Assembly (NCBI GenBank): GCA_965224515.1
Contig: OZ245051.1
Coordinates: 372,001 to 436,000, forward strand
Direction of reading: 5' to 3'
Source of the DNA: Sedimenticola_A sp040506425
Lineage (GTDB): Bacteria > Pseudomonadota > Gammaproteobacteria > Chromatiales > Chromatiaceae
Length of the DNA: 64,000 bases
This document shows, piece after piece, positions 1 to 9,573 of the stretch; within the stretch, counting starts at the first letter, position 1; each line of letters opens with the position of its first letter. The notes below the pieces were generated by a model. That model was not told where the DNA came from. It worked only from the letters and a program-made list of their open reading frames with translations, and made no database searches. Both the position numbers and the translations under genes were made by a program.

Positions 1-3000
1 AACCCCACTTCACCGACAGCGCCCTGGTTGCCGACACCGTCTACCAGTACCAGGTCAATGGCCTGGACAAGGCGGGCAAAGTGCTGGTGAGCAGCGACCT
101 TATCAAGGCGCGTACCGCCAAGGATGAGAATAAGCCGGTGGAACTGGGGGCTCCCCAGTCTCTCAAGGCGGTTGCCGCAGGCAGCGACACTATCAACCTG
201 GGCTGGCAGCCCCCGGCCAAGGGCAAGGCCACCGGTTACAAGCTCTATCGTGACGGCCGGCTGATCGCCACCACCGTGGAGCCGGCCTACCGTGACAGCG
301 GCCTGGCACCCGCCACACCTCATCGCTACCACGTCATCGCCGTTGACGATAAAGGCAATACATCTACACCCAGCAACACCGCCAGCGCCACCACTGCCGG
401 AGCAGAAGACAAAACCCCGCCCACCGTACCGGGCAGCTTCCGGGTAGCCAAAACCGAAGCCACCCAGGTCTCCATGACCTGGGGTGCATCAAGTGACAAT
501 CGGGGTGTGGAGGGTTACGAAATCTGGCGCGACGGCGTACGCATGGCCAAGCTAACTACCCGCGCCTACCTTGACCGCCAAGTCGAACCCCTAACCCTCT
601 ATGTCTACAAGGTGCGCGCCTACGACAAGGCGGGTAACCTCTCGGGCTTCTCCACCCTGAGCGTGGCCACGCCACCTCTGCCCGACAAACAGGCGCCGTC
701 TGTACCAGGGCAGTTGAAAGCCGAGGCCGATGTCGAGGCCAAGGTAGTGCGTCTGAACTGGAACGCCTCGAGCGACAACGTGGCAGTGCAGGGTTACGAG
801 ATTCTGCGCAACGGCCAGCTGTTTACCATGACCGCGTCCAACGGCTTCGTGGACCACTCCGTTGAGCTGGGTAAAAAGTACAGCTACCAGGTGCGCGCAT
901 TCGACGCCGCGGGTAACAAGTCGGCAAACAGCACGACGGCTACAGCAGAACTTACCCTGCCTGTTCAACCACCGGTCACCGGACAGACCCTGGCCGAGAC
1001 CTGCGTGGGTTGTCACGGCACGGACGGTAAGAGTGCCGGCGGCGCCATTCCCACCATAGCCGGCATGGATCGCGGCTACTTCATCGATGTCATGCAGGAC
1101 TACCAGCAGGGTAAGCGCCACAGCACCATGATGGGCCGCATAGCCGGTGCCTACAGCGCAGAGGAACTCGCGCTCATGGCCGACCACTTCAGTGCACAGG
1201 ACTTCACCCCGGCAAACCAGCTGATCAACCTGACCCAGGCACAGCAGGGTGCCGACCTGCACAAGAACAACTGCAACGTCTGTCACGAAAACGACGGCAA
1301 GGCGATGGACAGAGGAATTCTCGCTGGCCAGTGGAAACCCTACCTGCTCAACACCCTGGAAGATTATGCAGAGGGGCGCAGCGATGGCCCTGGCATCATG
1401 ATCGACCGGATCAAGCAGATGAGCGCCACGGAGAGAAGCGCCCTGGTGGAGTTCTACGCCAGCCACGGCAGCGACACCCAGGCTCCGAGCATGCCGGGCG
1501 ATATTGCTATCGCAGCCAGCACCGAGACCAGCCTCACCCTGACCTGGACCGACTCTGACGACAACAGCCAGGTCAGAAGATACGAGATCTACCGCGACGG
1601 CGTGAAGGTTGCAGATACAGATCTCAACAGCTTTACCGACACCGGCCTCACCGCCGCCACCGCCTACAGCTACGATGTATACGCCGTGGATGCAGCGGGC
1701 AACAGAAGCATCAACAGCGCCAGCGTGGCGGGCAACACCAAGGGCAAACCGCAAGTTATCGATCCCAACGCGGAACGGGGCCACAGCTTGTGGCAGGCCA
1801 ACAGCTGCCAGACCTGCCATGGAACCCCCAAGGACTTTGCGGCAAAACTCGCTGCCAAGGGCGTGAAATTCGAGGACGCGCTGAAAACCGCCATCGCAAG
1901 CAACAGGGGCGGCATGGGAATCTTCAGCAAGCTCTCCGAACAGGACAACCTGGACCTGGGGGCCTATGTAAAAGACCAGAGTGACGGTGGCGGCAATACC
2001 GGCAGCCAACTGGCCGACGTGGCTTTGATCAGCAATGAGCAGACCCTGCGCAAGGCAGCCATCCTGATGGCCGCACGACTGCCCACAGAGGACGAGATCG
2101 CCCAGGCAGGTACCGAGGAAGGGCTGACATCGGTTCTACGCGATCTGATGCAGGGCGAGCGCTTCCGCGAGTTCATCGACGACACCGGCAACCGCGCCTT
2201 TCTTACCGCGGGCATGAATGAAAACCGGGAGCTGACCAAGGACTTCACTGCACTCAACACCCTAAGGGACGACAACAGACGCGAGTACAACCGCGTGGTG
2301 GCAGACATGCGCGTGGAGCCCCTGAGGCTGCTGCGCTATATCGTTGAGAACGACCGCTCCTACCAGGAGATTCTGACCGCGGACCACACAATGGTCACCC
2401 CACGCATGGCCAGTGCCTATGGTGTCGATCTGCTGCAACCGTTCCAGACCGGCGAGGCGGACGAGTGGGTTCCGGCAAGGATCAAGGCGGTCTCGGCCCG
2501 AAGCGATGATCTCAAGGCGCGTCCCTACCCACATGCCGGCGTGCTTACCACGCCGGAGTGGCTGGGACGCTTCCCGACAACCGATTCCAACCGCAACCGC
2601 CACCGCTCGAAGATTCTCTACCAGCAGTTTCTGGGCGTAGATATCGAAGCGCTGGGACAGCGGCCACTGGACGACTCCGCCAACGGCGACTACCTGGTGC
2701 CCACCATGGAGAATCCGGCCTGCCTGCTGTGCCATACCAACATGGAACCGGCCGCCGGCGCTTTCGAGAACTGGGGAACCAGGGCCCAGTACTGGCAGAG
2801 CAGCGGTGACTCTCTCTCCAGTGCCTACAAGAGCAGCAGCTACTACAAAAACCACGACGGAGATGCCTGGTACAAACCGGGAGACATATGGTACCGGGAC
2901 ATGCTCGAACCCGGCTTCGAGGGAAAGAAGATGCCCGGCGGCCATGCCGGCTTCAACCGCACCAACCCGTCCGAGCGGATGCTCTCACGCAAGGATTGGA

Positions 3001-4832
3001 GTGTAACCGAGGTCAGCTCTATCTGGAGCAACTCCTACCAGGGTTCATTGGCGATCGATGGAAATAACAATAGCGTCTGGCACAGCCAGAACGCCAAGAG
3101 CTTCCCATCGCCCCAGCACATCACCATCGACATGGGTCAGGAGCAGACCATAGCGGGCATGAGTTATCTGCCCAGAAACCGAAACACTCACAATATCGGA
3201 AAATACCGCATAGAAGTGAGCAGCGACGGCAATAACTGGACCCGTGTAAAAAGCGGCGAGAACAGGTCGAACGATACAAGCCTGCTCACGTTCGAGTTCC
3301 CTGAAACCCGGGCACGCTACCTGAAACTGGTGGCATTGAGTGCTGCTGATCAATCAGCGTATGTATCAGTGGCAGAACTCCACGCACTAGGTCCGAAGAT
3401 TGCCAACGCCAAGTACGCAGAGAATGCCAACGGCGGCCAGGACAGCCTGCAGTGGCTGGCACGCGAGGTAGCCGAAGATCCACGCTTTGCCAAGGCAGCG
3501 GTGATGTTCTGGTATCGCGGCCTGTTCGGGCGCACACCCCTGGCGGCCCCCGTAGACCCGGCGGCTGTTGGTTACACCGAGACGCTTGCGGCCTACCGCA
3601 CCCAGGATGCACAGCTTGAACAGATTGCCGAGAGCTTCAAGGCATCCGGCTTCAAGGTACGTGACCTGCTGGCAGCCATGATAACCAGCGACCTGTTCCG
3701 CGCAGACGGCTCGACAGAGAGCCTCAGCGAACAGCGCCGGTTTGAACTGAACGAGATAGGCAGTGGCCGCCTGCTCAATGCAGACGAGATCGACGCCAAG
3801 GGCAAGGCCATCATAGGTCGCGAACTGTTTGGTTCCGCCTACAGCGGACTGGGTCTGCTGTGGGGCGGGTTCGACGGCGGACGTGATGCCATTGAGGGCA
3901 ACACCGAGGTGACGCCGATGATGGTCTCCACCGTGGACAGCCGCATCAACACCCAGGTGTGCGACGGCCGGCTGCTCTATGACGACCTGCGCAAGTCACC
4001 GGCCGACAGAATGTTCATACGCTATGCCGAGGAGAACGACTCCCCCTACCCCATCGAGGTACCAAGCGTCTCGCCGGGAGCAGGCAGTGCGGTTGAACAC
4101 ATGATCTGGACCGGCGTCGGCGGCAGCGATATCCCAAGCCTTGAGCGCAACGCCAATTACCCCAGCAAGCCGGCATCAGTTGAGTACCTGGCCGCCCTGG
4201 AGACGCCGGAGAACATAGGATCCAACTATGGACAACGGCTGAGGGCATACCTGGTACCGGCAGCCGATGGCGATTACACCTTCTGGGCTGCGGGCGACGA
4301 CCATGTCTCCCTGCGTATATCCAGCGACGAGTCGGCAACGAATCTTCGCGAGATCGCGAAGGTGCCGGGATACACCAGCCAGAGACAGTGGACCAAGTAC
4401 CCCGAGCAGAAGTCCGCCCCTGTCAGCCTGAAGGCGGGCAAGCGCTACTTCATCGAGGTGATGCACAAGGAGGGCGGTGGCGGCGACCACCTGAGCGTTG
4501 CCTGGACAGGTCCCGGCATCGACCAGCAGATCATCGGCGCCCAGCACCTGGCCCCTGTCCCGCTCAGCATCGAGAGGGATGGCAGCATCAATCGCATCAA
4601 ACGCAACATCCAGTACCTGCACAAGCATTTCCTGGGCGAGGAACTGCCCCTGGATCATGCCGAGTTAGAACGCACCTTCTCGCTCTTCAAGGCGGTCTAT
4701 GACAACGACAAGCCTGAGGATAGCGGCCTGGCCGTCTACTGTGAGCAACGTAACGGCAATACGCCGGGACGCCGCGCATGGAACGCCGTCATGGCCTACC
4801 TGATGAGCGACTTCCGCTTTATCGGTGAATAA
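1..4832 (+). CDS. Giant secreted Fn3 / cytochrome c / F5-8C / PA14 protein (5' partial)
   Basis: The frame is open to the left edge (it runs from base 3), so the true start and any signal peptide lie outside; about 1609 residues are visible. In order I see the tail of one fibronectin type III repeat, three more Fn3 repeats, two cytochrome c domains with CxxCH haem motifs (CVGCH near base 1002, CNVCH near 1272), another Fn3 repeat, and a third haem domain (CQTCH near 1806). A long helical region resembling DUF1592/DUF1549-type domains of secreted multidomain cytochromes follows, with a fourth motif (CLLCH near 2721). Then come an F5/8 type C (discoidin-like) domain around 2980-3390 and a PA14-like domain around 4080-4530. 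Fn3, discoidin and PA14 domains usually bind polysaccharide or surfaces, so I infer an extracytoplasmic electron carrier or oxidase that works with the two downstream genes (33-bp gap to the next). Substrate unknown. Confidence 0.85.
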   Translation, partial: PHFTDSALVADTVYQYQVNGLDKAGKVLVSSDLIKARTAKDENKPVELGAPQSLKAVAAGSDTINLGWQPPAKGKATGYKLYRDGRLIATTVEPAYRDSGLAPATPHRYHVIAVDDKGNTSTPSNTASATTAGAEDKTPPTVPGSFRVAKTEATQVSMTWGASSDNRGVEGYEIWRDGVRMAKLTTRAYLDRQVEPLTLYVYKVRAYDKAGNLSGFSTLSVATPPLPDKQAPSVPGQLKAEADVEAKVVRLNWNASSDNVAVQGYEILRNGQLFTMTASNGFVDHSVELGKKYSYQVRAFDAAGNKSANSTTATAELTLPVQPPVTGQTLAETCVGCHGTDGKSAGGAIPTIAGMDRGYFIDVMQDYQQGKRHSTMMGRIAGAYSAEELALMADHFSAQDFTPANQLINLTQAQQGADLHKNNCNVCHENDGKAMDRGILAGQWKPYLLNTLEDYAEGRSDGPGIMIDRIKQMSATERSALVEFYASHGSDTQAPSMPGDIAIAASTETSLTLTWTDSDDNSQVRRYEIYRDGVKVADTDLNSFTDTGLTAATAYSYDVYAVDAAGNRSINSASVAGNTKGKPQVIDPNAERGHSLWQANSCQTCHGTPKDFAAKLAAKGVKFEDALKTAIASNRGGMGIFSKLSEQDNLDLGAYVKDQSDGGGNTGSQLADVALISNEQTLRKAAILMAARLPTEDEIAQAGTEEGLTSVLRDLMQGERFREFIDDTGNRAFLTAGMNENRELTKDFTALNTLRDDNRREYNRVVADMRVEPLRLLRYIVENDRSYQEILTADHTMVTPRMASAYGVDLLQPFQTGEADEWVPARIKAVSARSDDLKARPYPHAGVLTTPEWLGRFPTTDSNRNRHRSKILYQQFLGVDIEALGQRPLDDSANGDYLVPTMENPACLLCHTNMEPAAGAFENWGTRAQYWQSSGDSLSSAYKSSSYYKNHDGDAWYKPGDIWYRDMLEPGFEGKKMPGGHAGFNRTNPSERMLSRKDWSVTEVSSIWSNSYQGSLAIDGNNNSVWHSQNAKSFPSPQHITIDMGQEQTIAGMSYLPRNRNTHNIGKYRIEVSSDGNNWTRVKSGENRSNDTSLLTFEFPETRARYLKLVALSAADQSAYVSVAELHALGPKIANAKYAENANGGQDSLQWLAREVAEDPRFAKAAVMFWYRGLFGRTPLAAPVDPAAVGYTETLAAYRTQDAQLEQIAESFKASGFKVRDLLAAMITSDLFRADGSTESLSEQRRFELNEIGSGRLLNADEIDAKGKAIIGRELFGSAYSGLGLLWGGFDGGRDAIEGNTEVTPMMVSTVDSRINTQVCDGRLLYDDLRKSPADRMFIRYAEENDSPYPIEVPSVSPGAGSAVEHMIWTGVGGSDIPSLERNANYPSKPASVEYLAALETPENIGSNYGQRLRAYLVPAADGDYTFWAAGDDHVSLRISSDESATNLREIAKVPGYTSQRQWTKYPEQKSAPVSLKAGKRYFIEVMHKEGGGGDHLSVAWTGPGIDQQIIGAQHLAPVPLSIERDGSINRIKRNIQYLHKHFLGEELPLDHAELERTFSLFKAVYDNDKPEDSGLAVYCEQRNGNTPGRRAWNAVMAYLMSDFRFIGE

Positions 4833-4864
4833 CCATCCAGCCGAAAATACATGGAGAATTGAAC

Positions 4865-6148
4865 ATGAACCGTAGAGACTTTATTAAACTTCTGGGTGGT
4901 GCAGGCATGGCCGGAGCATTTCCCGGTGTATTCATGCAGGAAGCCTTGGCAGCAGATCCTTTCGCTGGCCTGGCACTGATAAACATCCATTGCGGCGGCG
5001 GCTGGGATCACAGCTCCTTCTGCGACCCCAGGGAGAACGTCGACGTCAACCGCTGGGCCCAGAACGCAAAGGCCGGCACCGCGGGCAGGCTTCGCTTCGC
5101 CCCCATGGGCGAGAACGCGGAGTTCTTCCAGAAATACTACCGCGACATGCTGGTATTCAACGGCATAGATCTGCAGTCCAACGGCCATGGCGGCGCTGCC
5201 CTGGCACACCATACCGGCGGCCTGAGCGGCCTGCCGTCACTCAATGCGCTCTATGCCTCGGCAGTGGCGGACGGGCTGCCCATGCCCTGGCTGTTGGCCG
5301 GAGGAATAACCCAGCACCTGGGCATTCAGCCCTTTACCCGCCTGCCCTCGGATGCACAGATGCGTCAGCTGGCCAATGCCAACCGCCGGGACACCTCGCG
5401 GCTCTACTTCCGGGGAAGCGATATGGATATCATCGACCGCTACCGGGCGGAACGTCTGCAGGCCATGTCCGGCGAGACGAACAACCTGCCTTATACCCAG
5501 CGCAAGCTGGACGAGCTCTACGACGCCCGCACAAGCCGCGGGATGATGGACCGGCTCGCCAATGCACTGCCGGATCAGCTCGACAACAACGACCTCAAAG
5601 GCGACCCCCACGGCATGGTGAACGGCATTCACCGCACCCTGGCGGCAGTACAGGCAGGCGTCTGCGCCAGTGCCAGCCTGAGGGTCAATCACGGTTACGA
5701 CTCCCACCGCGATCACGACAACAACCACAACGTCGGCATGACCAAGCTGACCCGCGCCGTGGACTATCTCTGGACCAAGGCGGAGCAGATGGGCATAGCC
5801 AACCGCCTGGTGGTACTCATCGCATCGGATGTCGGGCGCACACCGCGTTATAACAACAATAACGGCAAGGACCACTGGTCCGCCGGCAGCAGCGTGATCA
5901 TGATGAAGAACCAGCCCTGGACCAACCGTGTCGTGGGCATCAGCGGACCGAAGCACCAGAAGCTCAAGATCAATCCTGCAACCCTGCAGGAAGATGCCAA
6001 CGGCATACGCCTGCGCACCGCCCATGTGCACCAGGCGCTACGAACCATTCTGGGTATAGAGAACGATGTGCTATCGAAAAAATACGCCTTCGACGTGGCT
6101 CCAATTGATGTACTGAACCCCGGCGTTACCAGCCCGGTCAATGTTTGA
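4865..6148 (+). CDS. DUF1501 family Tat-exported protein
   Basis: This encodes 427 residues starting at the ATG preceded by GGAGA (4853-4857); a TTG six bases upstream is in frame but less likely. The N-terminus has a twin-arginine signal (NRRDFIKLL followed by a hydrophobic Gly/Ala stretch ending in EALA), so the folded protein is probably exported to the periplasm. The body matches the DUF1501 family, an alkaline-phosphatase-fold group usually encoded next to DUF1800 or DUF1592/DUF1549 multihaem proteins; conserved-looking stretches include HCGGGWDH near the start and NHGYDSHRDHDN in the middle. No enzymatic activity is established for the family. Its position between the giant cytochrome protein and an FccB-like flavoprotein suggests one transcript and one exported complex or pathway. 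Confidence 0.85.
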   Translation: MNRRDFIKLLGGAGMAGAFPGVFMQEALAADPFAGLALINIHCGGGWDHSSFCDPRENVDVNRWAQNAKAGTAGRLRFAPMGENAEFFQKYYRDMLVFNGIDLQSNGHGGAALAHHTGGLSGLPSLNALYASAVADGLPMPWLLAGGITQHLGIQPFTRLPSDAQMRQLANANRRDTSRLYFRGSDMDIIDRYRAERLQAMSGETNNLPYTQRKLDELYDARTSRGMMDRLANALPDQLDNNDLKGDPHGMVNGIHRTLAAVQAGVCASASLRVNHGYDSHRDHDNNHNVGMTKLTRAVDYLWTKAEQMGIANRLVVLIASDVGRTPRYNNNNGKDHWSAGSSVIMMKNQPWTNRVVGISGPKHQKLKINPATLQEDANGIRLRTAHVHQALRTILGIENDVLSKKYAFDVAPIDVLNPGVTSPVNV

Positions 6149-6158
6149 GGAACTGAAC

Positions 6159-7448
6159 ATGAAAAACAATATCAACAGACGGGACTTCCTCAAGGTGAGC
6201 GGCCTGGGACTTGGCTCCGTGGCCCTCGGCTTTCCCTACATATCCCTGGGGGCTGAAGGTGCGCGGGTAGTCGTTGTGGGAGGCGGTACCGGCGGAGCGA
6301 CAGTGGCCAAGTACCTGAAGCGTGCTGACGCATCCATCCAGGTAACGGTGATCGAGCCCAACCCGGCCTACTACACCTGCTACATGAGCAACGAGGTACT
6401 CAGCGGTGAGCGCACCATGCAGGATATACGCGTGGGCTATGAAGGCCTTAAGTCCTACGGAATCGATATGGTGCAGGAGAGCGTCAAAGCCATCGACCCG
6501 GCTGCGAAAGAGCTCAGCCTGAGTAATGGCTCGAAGATCAGCTATGACCGGTGCGTGCTTTCACCGGGCATCGACTTCAAGTGGGAGACCATCGAGGGCT
6601 ATGACGCCCAGGTGGCGAACCAGGTTGTTCACGCCTGGAAGGCTGGCCCCCAGACCAAGACCCTGCGCGACCAGCTGCTGGCGATGGAAGATGGCGGCAC
6701 GGTGATCGTCGCCCCGCCGGCCAACCCCTTCCGCTGCCCGCCCGGGCCCTACGAGCGGGTCAGCCAGATCGCCCACTACCTGAAACACAACAAGCCCAAG
6801 TCGAAGATCCTGGTGCTCGATGCCAAGACATCCTTCGCCAAGCAGGCCGCCTTCGAACAGGGCTGGGAGAAGCTCTACGGCTACGGCAGCAACGGCATGA
6901 TCGAGTGGCTGCCCAATGACGAGGTGATCGGGGTGGATGCTGCCGGAAAAAGCCTTACCACCGCCAGCGGCCTGACGTTCAGCGGCGATGTTCTGAACGT
7001 GATCCCGAAGCAGAAGGCGGCAGGCATTCTCGCCGCCAGCGATCTGACCGATGGCGACTGGTGTCCTGTGGACAGGCGCAACTACATGTCCCTGCGCCAC
7101 AAGGACATTCACGTGATCGGGGACGCCTGCACCGCCTCGTCGCTGCCCAAGTCAGGCTACTCGGCCAACGCCGAGGCCAAGGCGTGCGCCGCCGCCATCC
7201 TGGCGGAGCTCTCGGGCCAACCGATCCCGACCCCGGCCTATACCAATACCTGTTACAGCGTCGTGGGAAAGGACTACGGCATCTCAGTGGTCGCCATGTA
7301 TAAACTGTCGGCAGATGGCAGTGCCATCGAGAAGATAGCCGACGCGGGAGGCGTGACACCACTGGATGCTTCGGCCGAAGACCTCAGCCGCGAGGTGGCC
7401 TACGCTCACAGCTGGTACAACAACTTCGTCAAGGATGTGTTTTTGTGA
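6159..7448 (+). CDS. fccB: FccB-like flavocytochrome c sulfide dehydrogenase flavoprotein
   Basis: The start chosen is the ATG at 6159, preceded by GAGGAA (a start at 6141 would overlap the previous gene); 429 residues. A Tat signal (NRRDFLKV plus hydrophobic core) is followed by an FAD-binding GGGTGG motif at about residues 41-46. Cys74 in the YYTCYMSNE context matches the cysteine that carries covalent FAD in FccB. Cys193 (FRCPPGPYER) and Cys365 (TNTCYSVVG) match the redox-active disulfide pair. The family oxidises sulfide in the periplasm and passes electrons to the c-type cytochrome FccA. No fccA lies beside it; the four-haem protein two genes upstream is a possible partner (inference). 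Relatives with this fold also include sulfide:quinone oxidoreductases, but the cysteine pattern favours FccB. Confidence 0.85.
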   Translation: MKNNINRRDFLKVSGLGLGSVALGFPYISLGAEGARVVVVGGGTGGATVAKYLKRADASIQVTVIEPNPAYYTCYMSNEVLSGERTMQDIRVGYEGLKSYGIDMVQESVKAIDPAAKELSLSNGSKISYDRCVLSPGIDFKWETIEGYDAQVANQVVHAWKAGPQTKTLRDQLLAMEDGGTVIVAPPANPFRCPPGPYERVSQIAHYLKHNKPKSKILVLDAKTSFAKQAAFEQGWEKLYGYGSNGMIEWLPNDEVIGVDAAGKSLTTASGLTFSGDVLNVIPKQKAAGILAASDLTDGDWCPVDRRNYMSLRHKDIHVIGDACTASSLPKSGYSANAEAKACAAAILAELSGQPIPTPAYTNTCYSVVGKDYGISVVAMYKLSADGSAIEKIADAGGVTPLDASAEDLSREVAYAHSWYNNFVKDVFL

Positions 7449-7838
7449 GGCTCTGTGCTGGTTAAGTGTTGAAGCTAACCCCTGTAGGTCGGCCTCTTGC
7501 GCATGGAGGGTAGAAGGCCGATCTACGATAAATTACTGGCTTGTTGGAAGGCTCTGTCCCGGTTAAGTGTTGAGACTGATTTCAGAGTTCTATCCAGGCA
7601 TTGGTAGGTCGGGCTTCAGCCCGACATGTCGGCCTCTTGTGCCCGGAGGGTAGAAGGCCGACCTACGATAAATTACTGGCTTATTGAAAGGCTCTGTCCC
7701 AGTTAAGTGTTGAGACTGATTTCAGAGTTCTATCCAGGCATTGGTAGGTCGGGCTTCAGCCCGACATGTCGGCCTGAAGGCCGACCTACAAAAATCAATA
7801 ACTCTAAGTGAGATCCCACGCTTAACCAGGACGGGGCC
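7449..7838. mobile_element. Tandem array of MITE-like units with REP-type palindromes
   Basis: Three head-to-tail left ends of the form GGCTCTGTSCYRGTTAAGTG begin at 7449, 7550 and 7690. One inverted right end (CGCTTAACCAGGACGGGGCC) closes the block at 7838. Units two and three are near-identical over their first 90 bases. Inside lie nested palindromes built from GTAGGTCGG and CCGACCTAC, with hairpins such as GTCGGGCTTCAGCCCGAC. No coding capacity. The first copy begins directly after the fccB stop codon. A related single unit lies at 18810-18973. Confidence 0.7.
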
Positions 7839-7854
7839 TTTTGTTAACAAAGAC

Positions 7855-8937
7855 TCAGCTTGACGGCTCCAGTCTCACCAGGCGTCCATCGGGCGAATCG
7901 GTGAGCAGGTAGAGGTAACCATCCGGGCCGCTGCGAACATCGCGTATGCGGCCCAGTTGGTCCTTGAGCATCCGGTGCTCTTTCAACACCTTCTCGCCAT
8001 CCATCTCCAGGCGCACCAGCAACCGGAACTTGAGCGAACCGACAAACAGGTTCCCCTTCCATTGGGGGAACCTGTCACCGCTGTAGAACGCCATACCCGA
8101 GGGCGCAATGGAGGGCACCCAGTAATGGATAGGCTGCTCCATGCCGGGCTTGTGGGTGCCTTCGCCCACGGGTATGCCGCTACCGTACTCTGCGCCGTAG
8201 CTGATCACCGGCCAGCCATAGTTGGCGCCCGCGGAAATCACGTTGATCTCGTCTCCACCCTGGGGACCGTGTTCGTGAAGCCAGAGTTTGCCGCTCTCGG
8301 GATGCAGCACGGCACCCTGGGGGTTGCGGTGTCCGTAGCTGTAGATTTCAGGGTTCGTCCCGGACCTGCCTGCGAAGGGGTTCTCTTTCGGCACACGACC
8401 ATCGTCGTGCAGGCGGATCACCGAACCGGCGTGATCGTCTAACTTCTGCGCCCTTTTACGCTCGCCGCGATCGCCGACAGTGATATAGAGGTAGCCCGCG
8501 TTATCGAACACCAGGCGCGAACCGAAGTGACGCCCCGTACCGCTCTTGGGCTGCAGCCGGAACAGTGTCTGCCAATCCACCATGCGGTTGCCCTGCAGGC
8601 GTCCGCGCCCCACCTCGGTCCCTGCCCCGCCGTCACCGGGCGCGACATAGGAGAGGTAGATCCAGCCGTTGTCGGCGTAGTCGGGGTGCAGGACCACGTC
8701 CAGCAGCCCACCCTGGCCCAGGGCCGCTATCAATGGCAACCCTTCGATGGGTTCGGAGAGCTGATAATCCTTATCGACCAGCCGAAGCTGACCCGGCCGC
8801 TCTGTCACCAGCATGCGCCCGTCGGGCAGAAAGGTCATGCCCCAGGGGTGCTCCAACCCCTTGACCAGGGTCACCGCCCTGAACTCTGCGGCCTGTGCGC
8901 TGGGGACTACCATGCACAGAGCAGCCAGAATAACCAT
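7855..8937 (-). CDS. PQQ-dependent aldose sugar dehydrogenase (YliI-like)
   Basis: About 360 residues from the ATG at 8937. The protein matches the soluble glucose/sorbosone dehydrogenase family, a six-bladed beta-propeller that oxidises aldose sugars in the periplasm with PQQ. Typical stretches are WGMTFLPDGRMLVTERPG near the N-terminus, GDRGER, HEHGPQGGDE (a metal/PQQ-site type motif), and YGWPVISYG and PSIAPSGMAFY further on. A short hydrophobic leader ending PSAQA-AE looks like a signal peptide but lacks a basic N-terminal region. The frame stays open upstream to 9114, but that extension is encoded by the 189-bp repeat and is unlikely to be original. Repeat insertion may have replaced the first codons or the promoter. 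Flanked by repeats on both sides, so probably monocistronic. Confidence 0.8.
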   Translation of the reverse strand: MVILAALCMVVPSAQAAEFRAVTLVKGLEHPWGMTFLPDGRMLVTERPGQLRLVDKDYQLSEPIEGLPLIAALGQGGLLDVVLHPDYADNGWIYLSYVAPGDGGAGTEVGRGRLQGNRMVDWQTLFRLQPKSGTGRHFGSRLVFDNAGYLYITVGDRGERKRAQKLDDHAGSVIRLHDDGRVPKENPFAGRSGTNPEIYSYGHRNPQGAVLHPESGKLWLHEHGPQGGDEINVISAGANYGWPVISYGAEYGSGIPVGEGTHKPGMEQPIHYWVPSIAPSGMAFYSGDRFPQWKGNLFVGSLKFRLLVRLEMDGEKVLKEHRMLKDQLGRIRDVRSGPDGYLYLLTDSPDGRLVRLEPSS

Positions 8938-8952
8938 GCATGCCAAAGTGAT

Positions 8953-9567
8953 CTGTCGGCCTGAAGGCCGACCTACAGAGCCATGCAAAGTATTCCTCCC
9001 GTCCCCGTGATAGCGTAGGTCGGGCTTCAGCCCGACAGGTCGAATGGATATCCAACCTACCGAGTGCCGGCAAAAACCGGAATGGCGTACGTATGGAAAA
9101 CTGGTTGTCATCATCTTGATTCCTTATCTCCGACCTGTGCTCTGTCGGCCTGAAGGCCGACCTACAGAGCCATGCAAAGTATTCCTCCCATCCCTGTGAT
9201 GGCGTAGGTCGGGCTTCAGCCCGACAGGTCGAATGGATATCCAACCTACCGAGTGCCGGCAAAAACCGGAATGGCGTACGTATGGAAAACTGGTTGTCAT
9301 CATCTTGATTCCTTATCTCCGGCCTGTGCTCTGTCGGCCTGAAGGCCGACCTACAGAGCCATGCAAAGTATTCCTCCCGTCCCCGTGATAGCGTAGGTCG
9401 GGCTTCAGCCCGACAGGTCGAATGGATATCCAACCTACCGAGTGCCGGCAAAAACCGGAATGGCGTACGTATGGAAAACTGGTTGTCATCATCATGATTC
9501 CTTATCTCCGGCCTGTGATCTGTCGGCCTGAAGGCCGACCTACAGAACCATGCCAAATATTCATCTC
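8953..9567. repeat. 189-bp tandem repeat, three full copies plus a partial fourth
   Basis: Copies start at 8953, 9142, 9331 and (partial) 9520, each exactly 189 bp apart and almost identical. Each unit contains two opposed palindromic segments: CTGTCGGCCTGAAGGCCGAC at its start and TAGGTCGGGCTTCAGCCCGAC about 65 bp later. These are the same hairpin motifs as in the MITE-like units. Because 189 is a multiple of three, reading frames run through all copies on both strands, but I see no sign that they are genes. The array separates the sugar dehydrogenase from agmatine deiminase. Confidence 0.9.
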
Positions 9568-9573
9568 TATATG

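Noticed and set aside
591..2009. 472-codon minus-strand frame opposite the giant cytochrome gene
   Set aside because: The opposite strand has clear Fn3 and haem domains; the minus-strand translation has no family features and is a GC-rich shadow.
6159..7448. Sulfide:quinone oxidoreductase for the flavoprotein
   Set aside because: The Tat signal, Cys74 in the covalent-FAD context and the Cys193/Cys365 pair fit FccB better.
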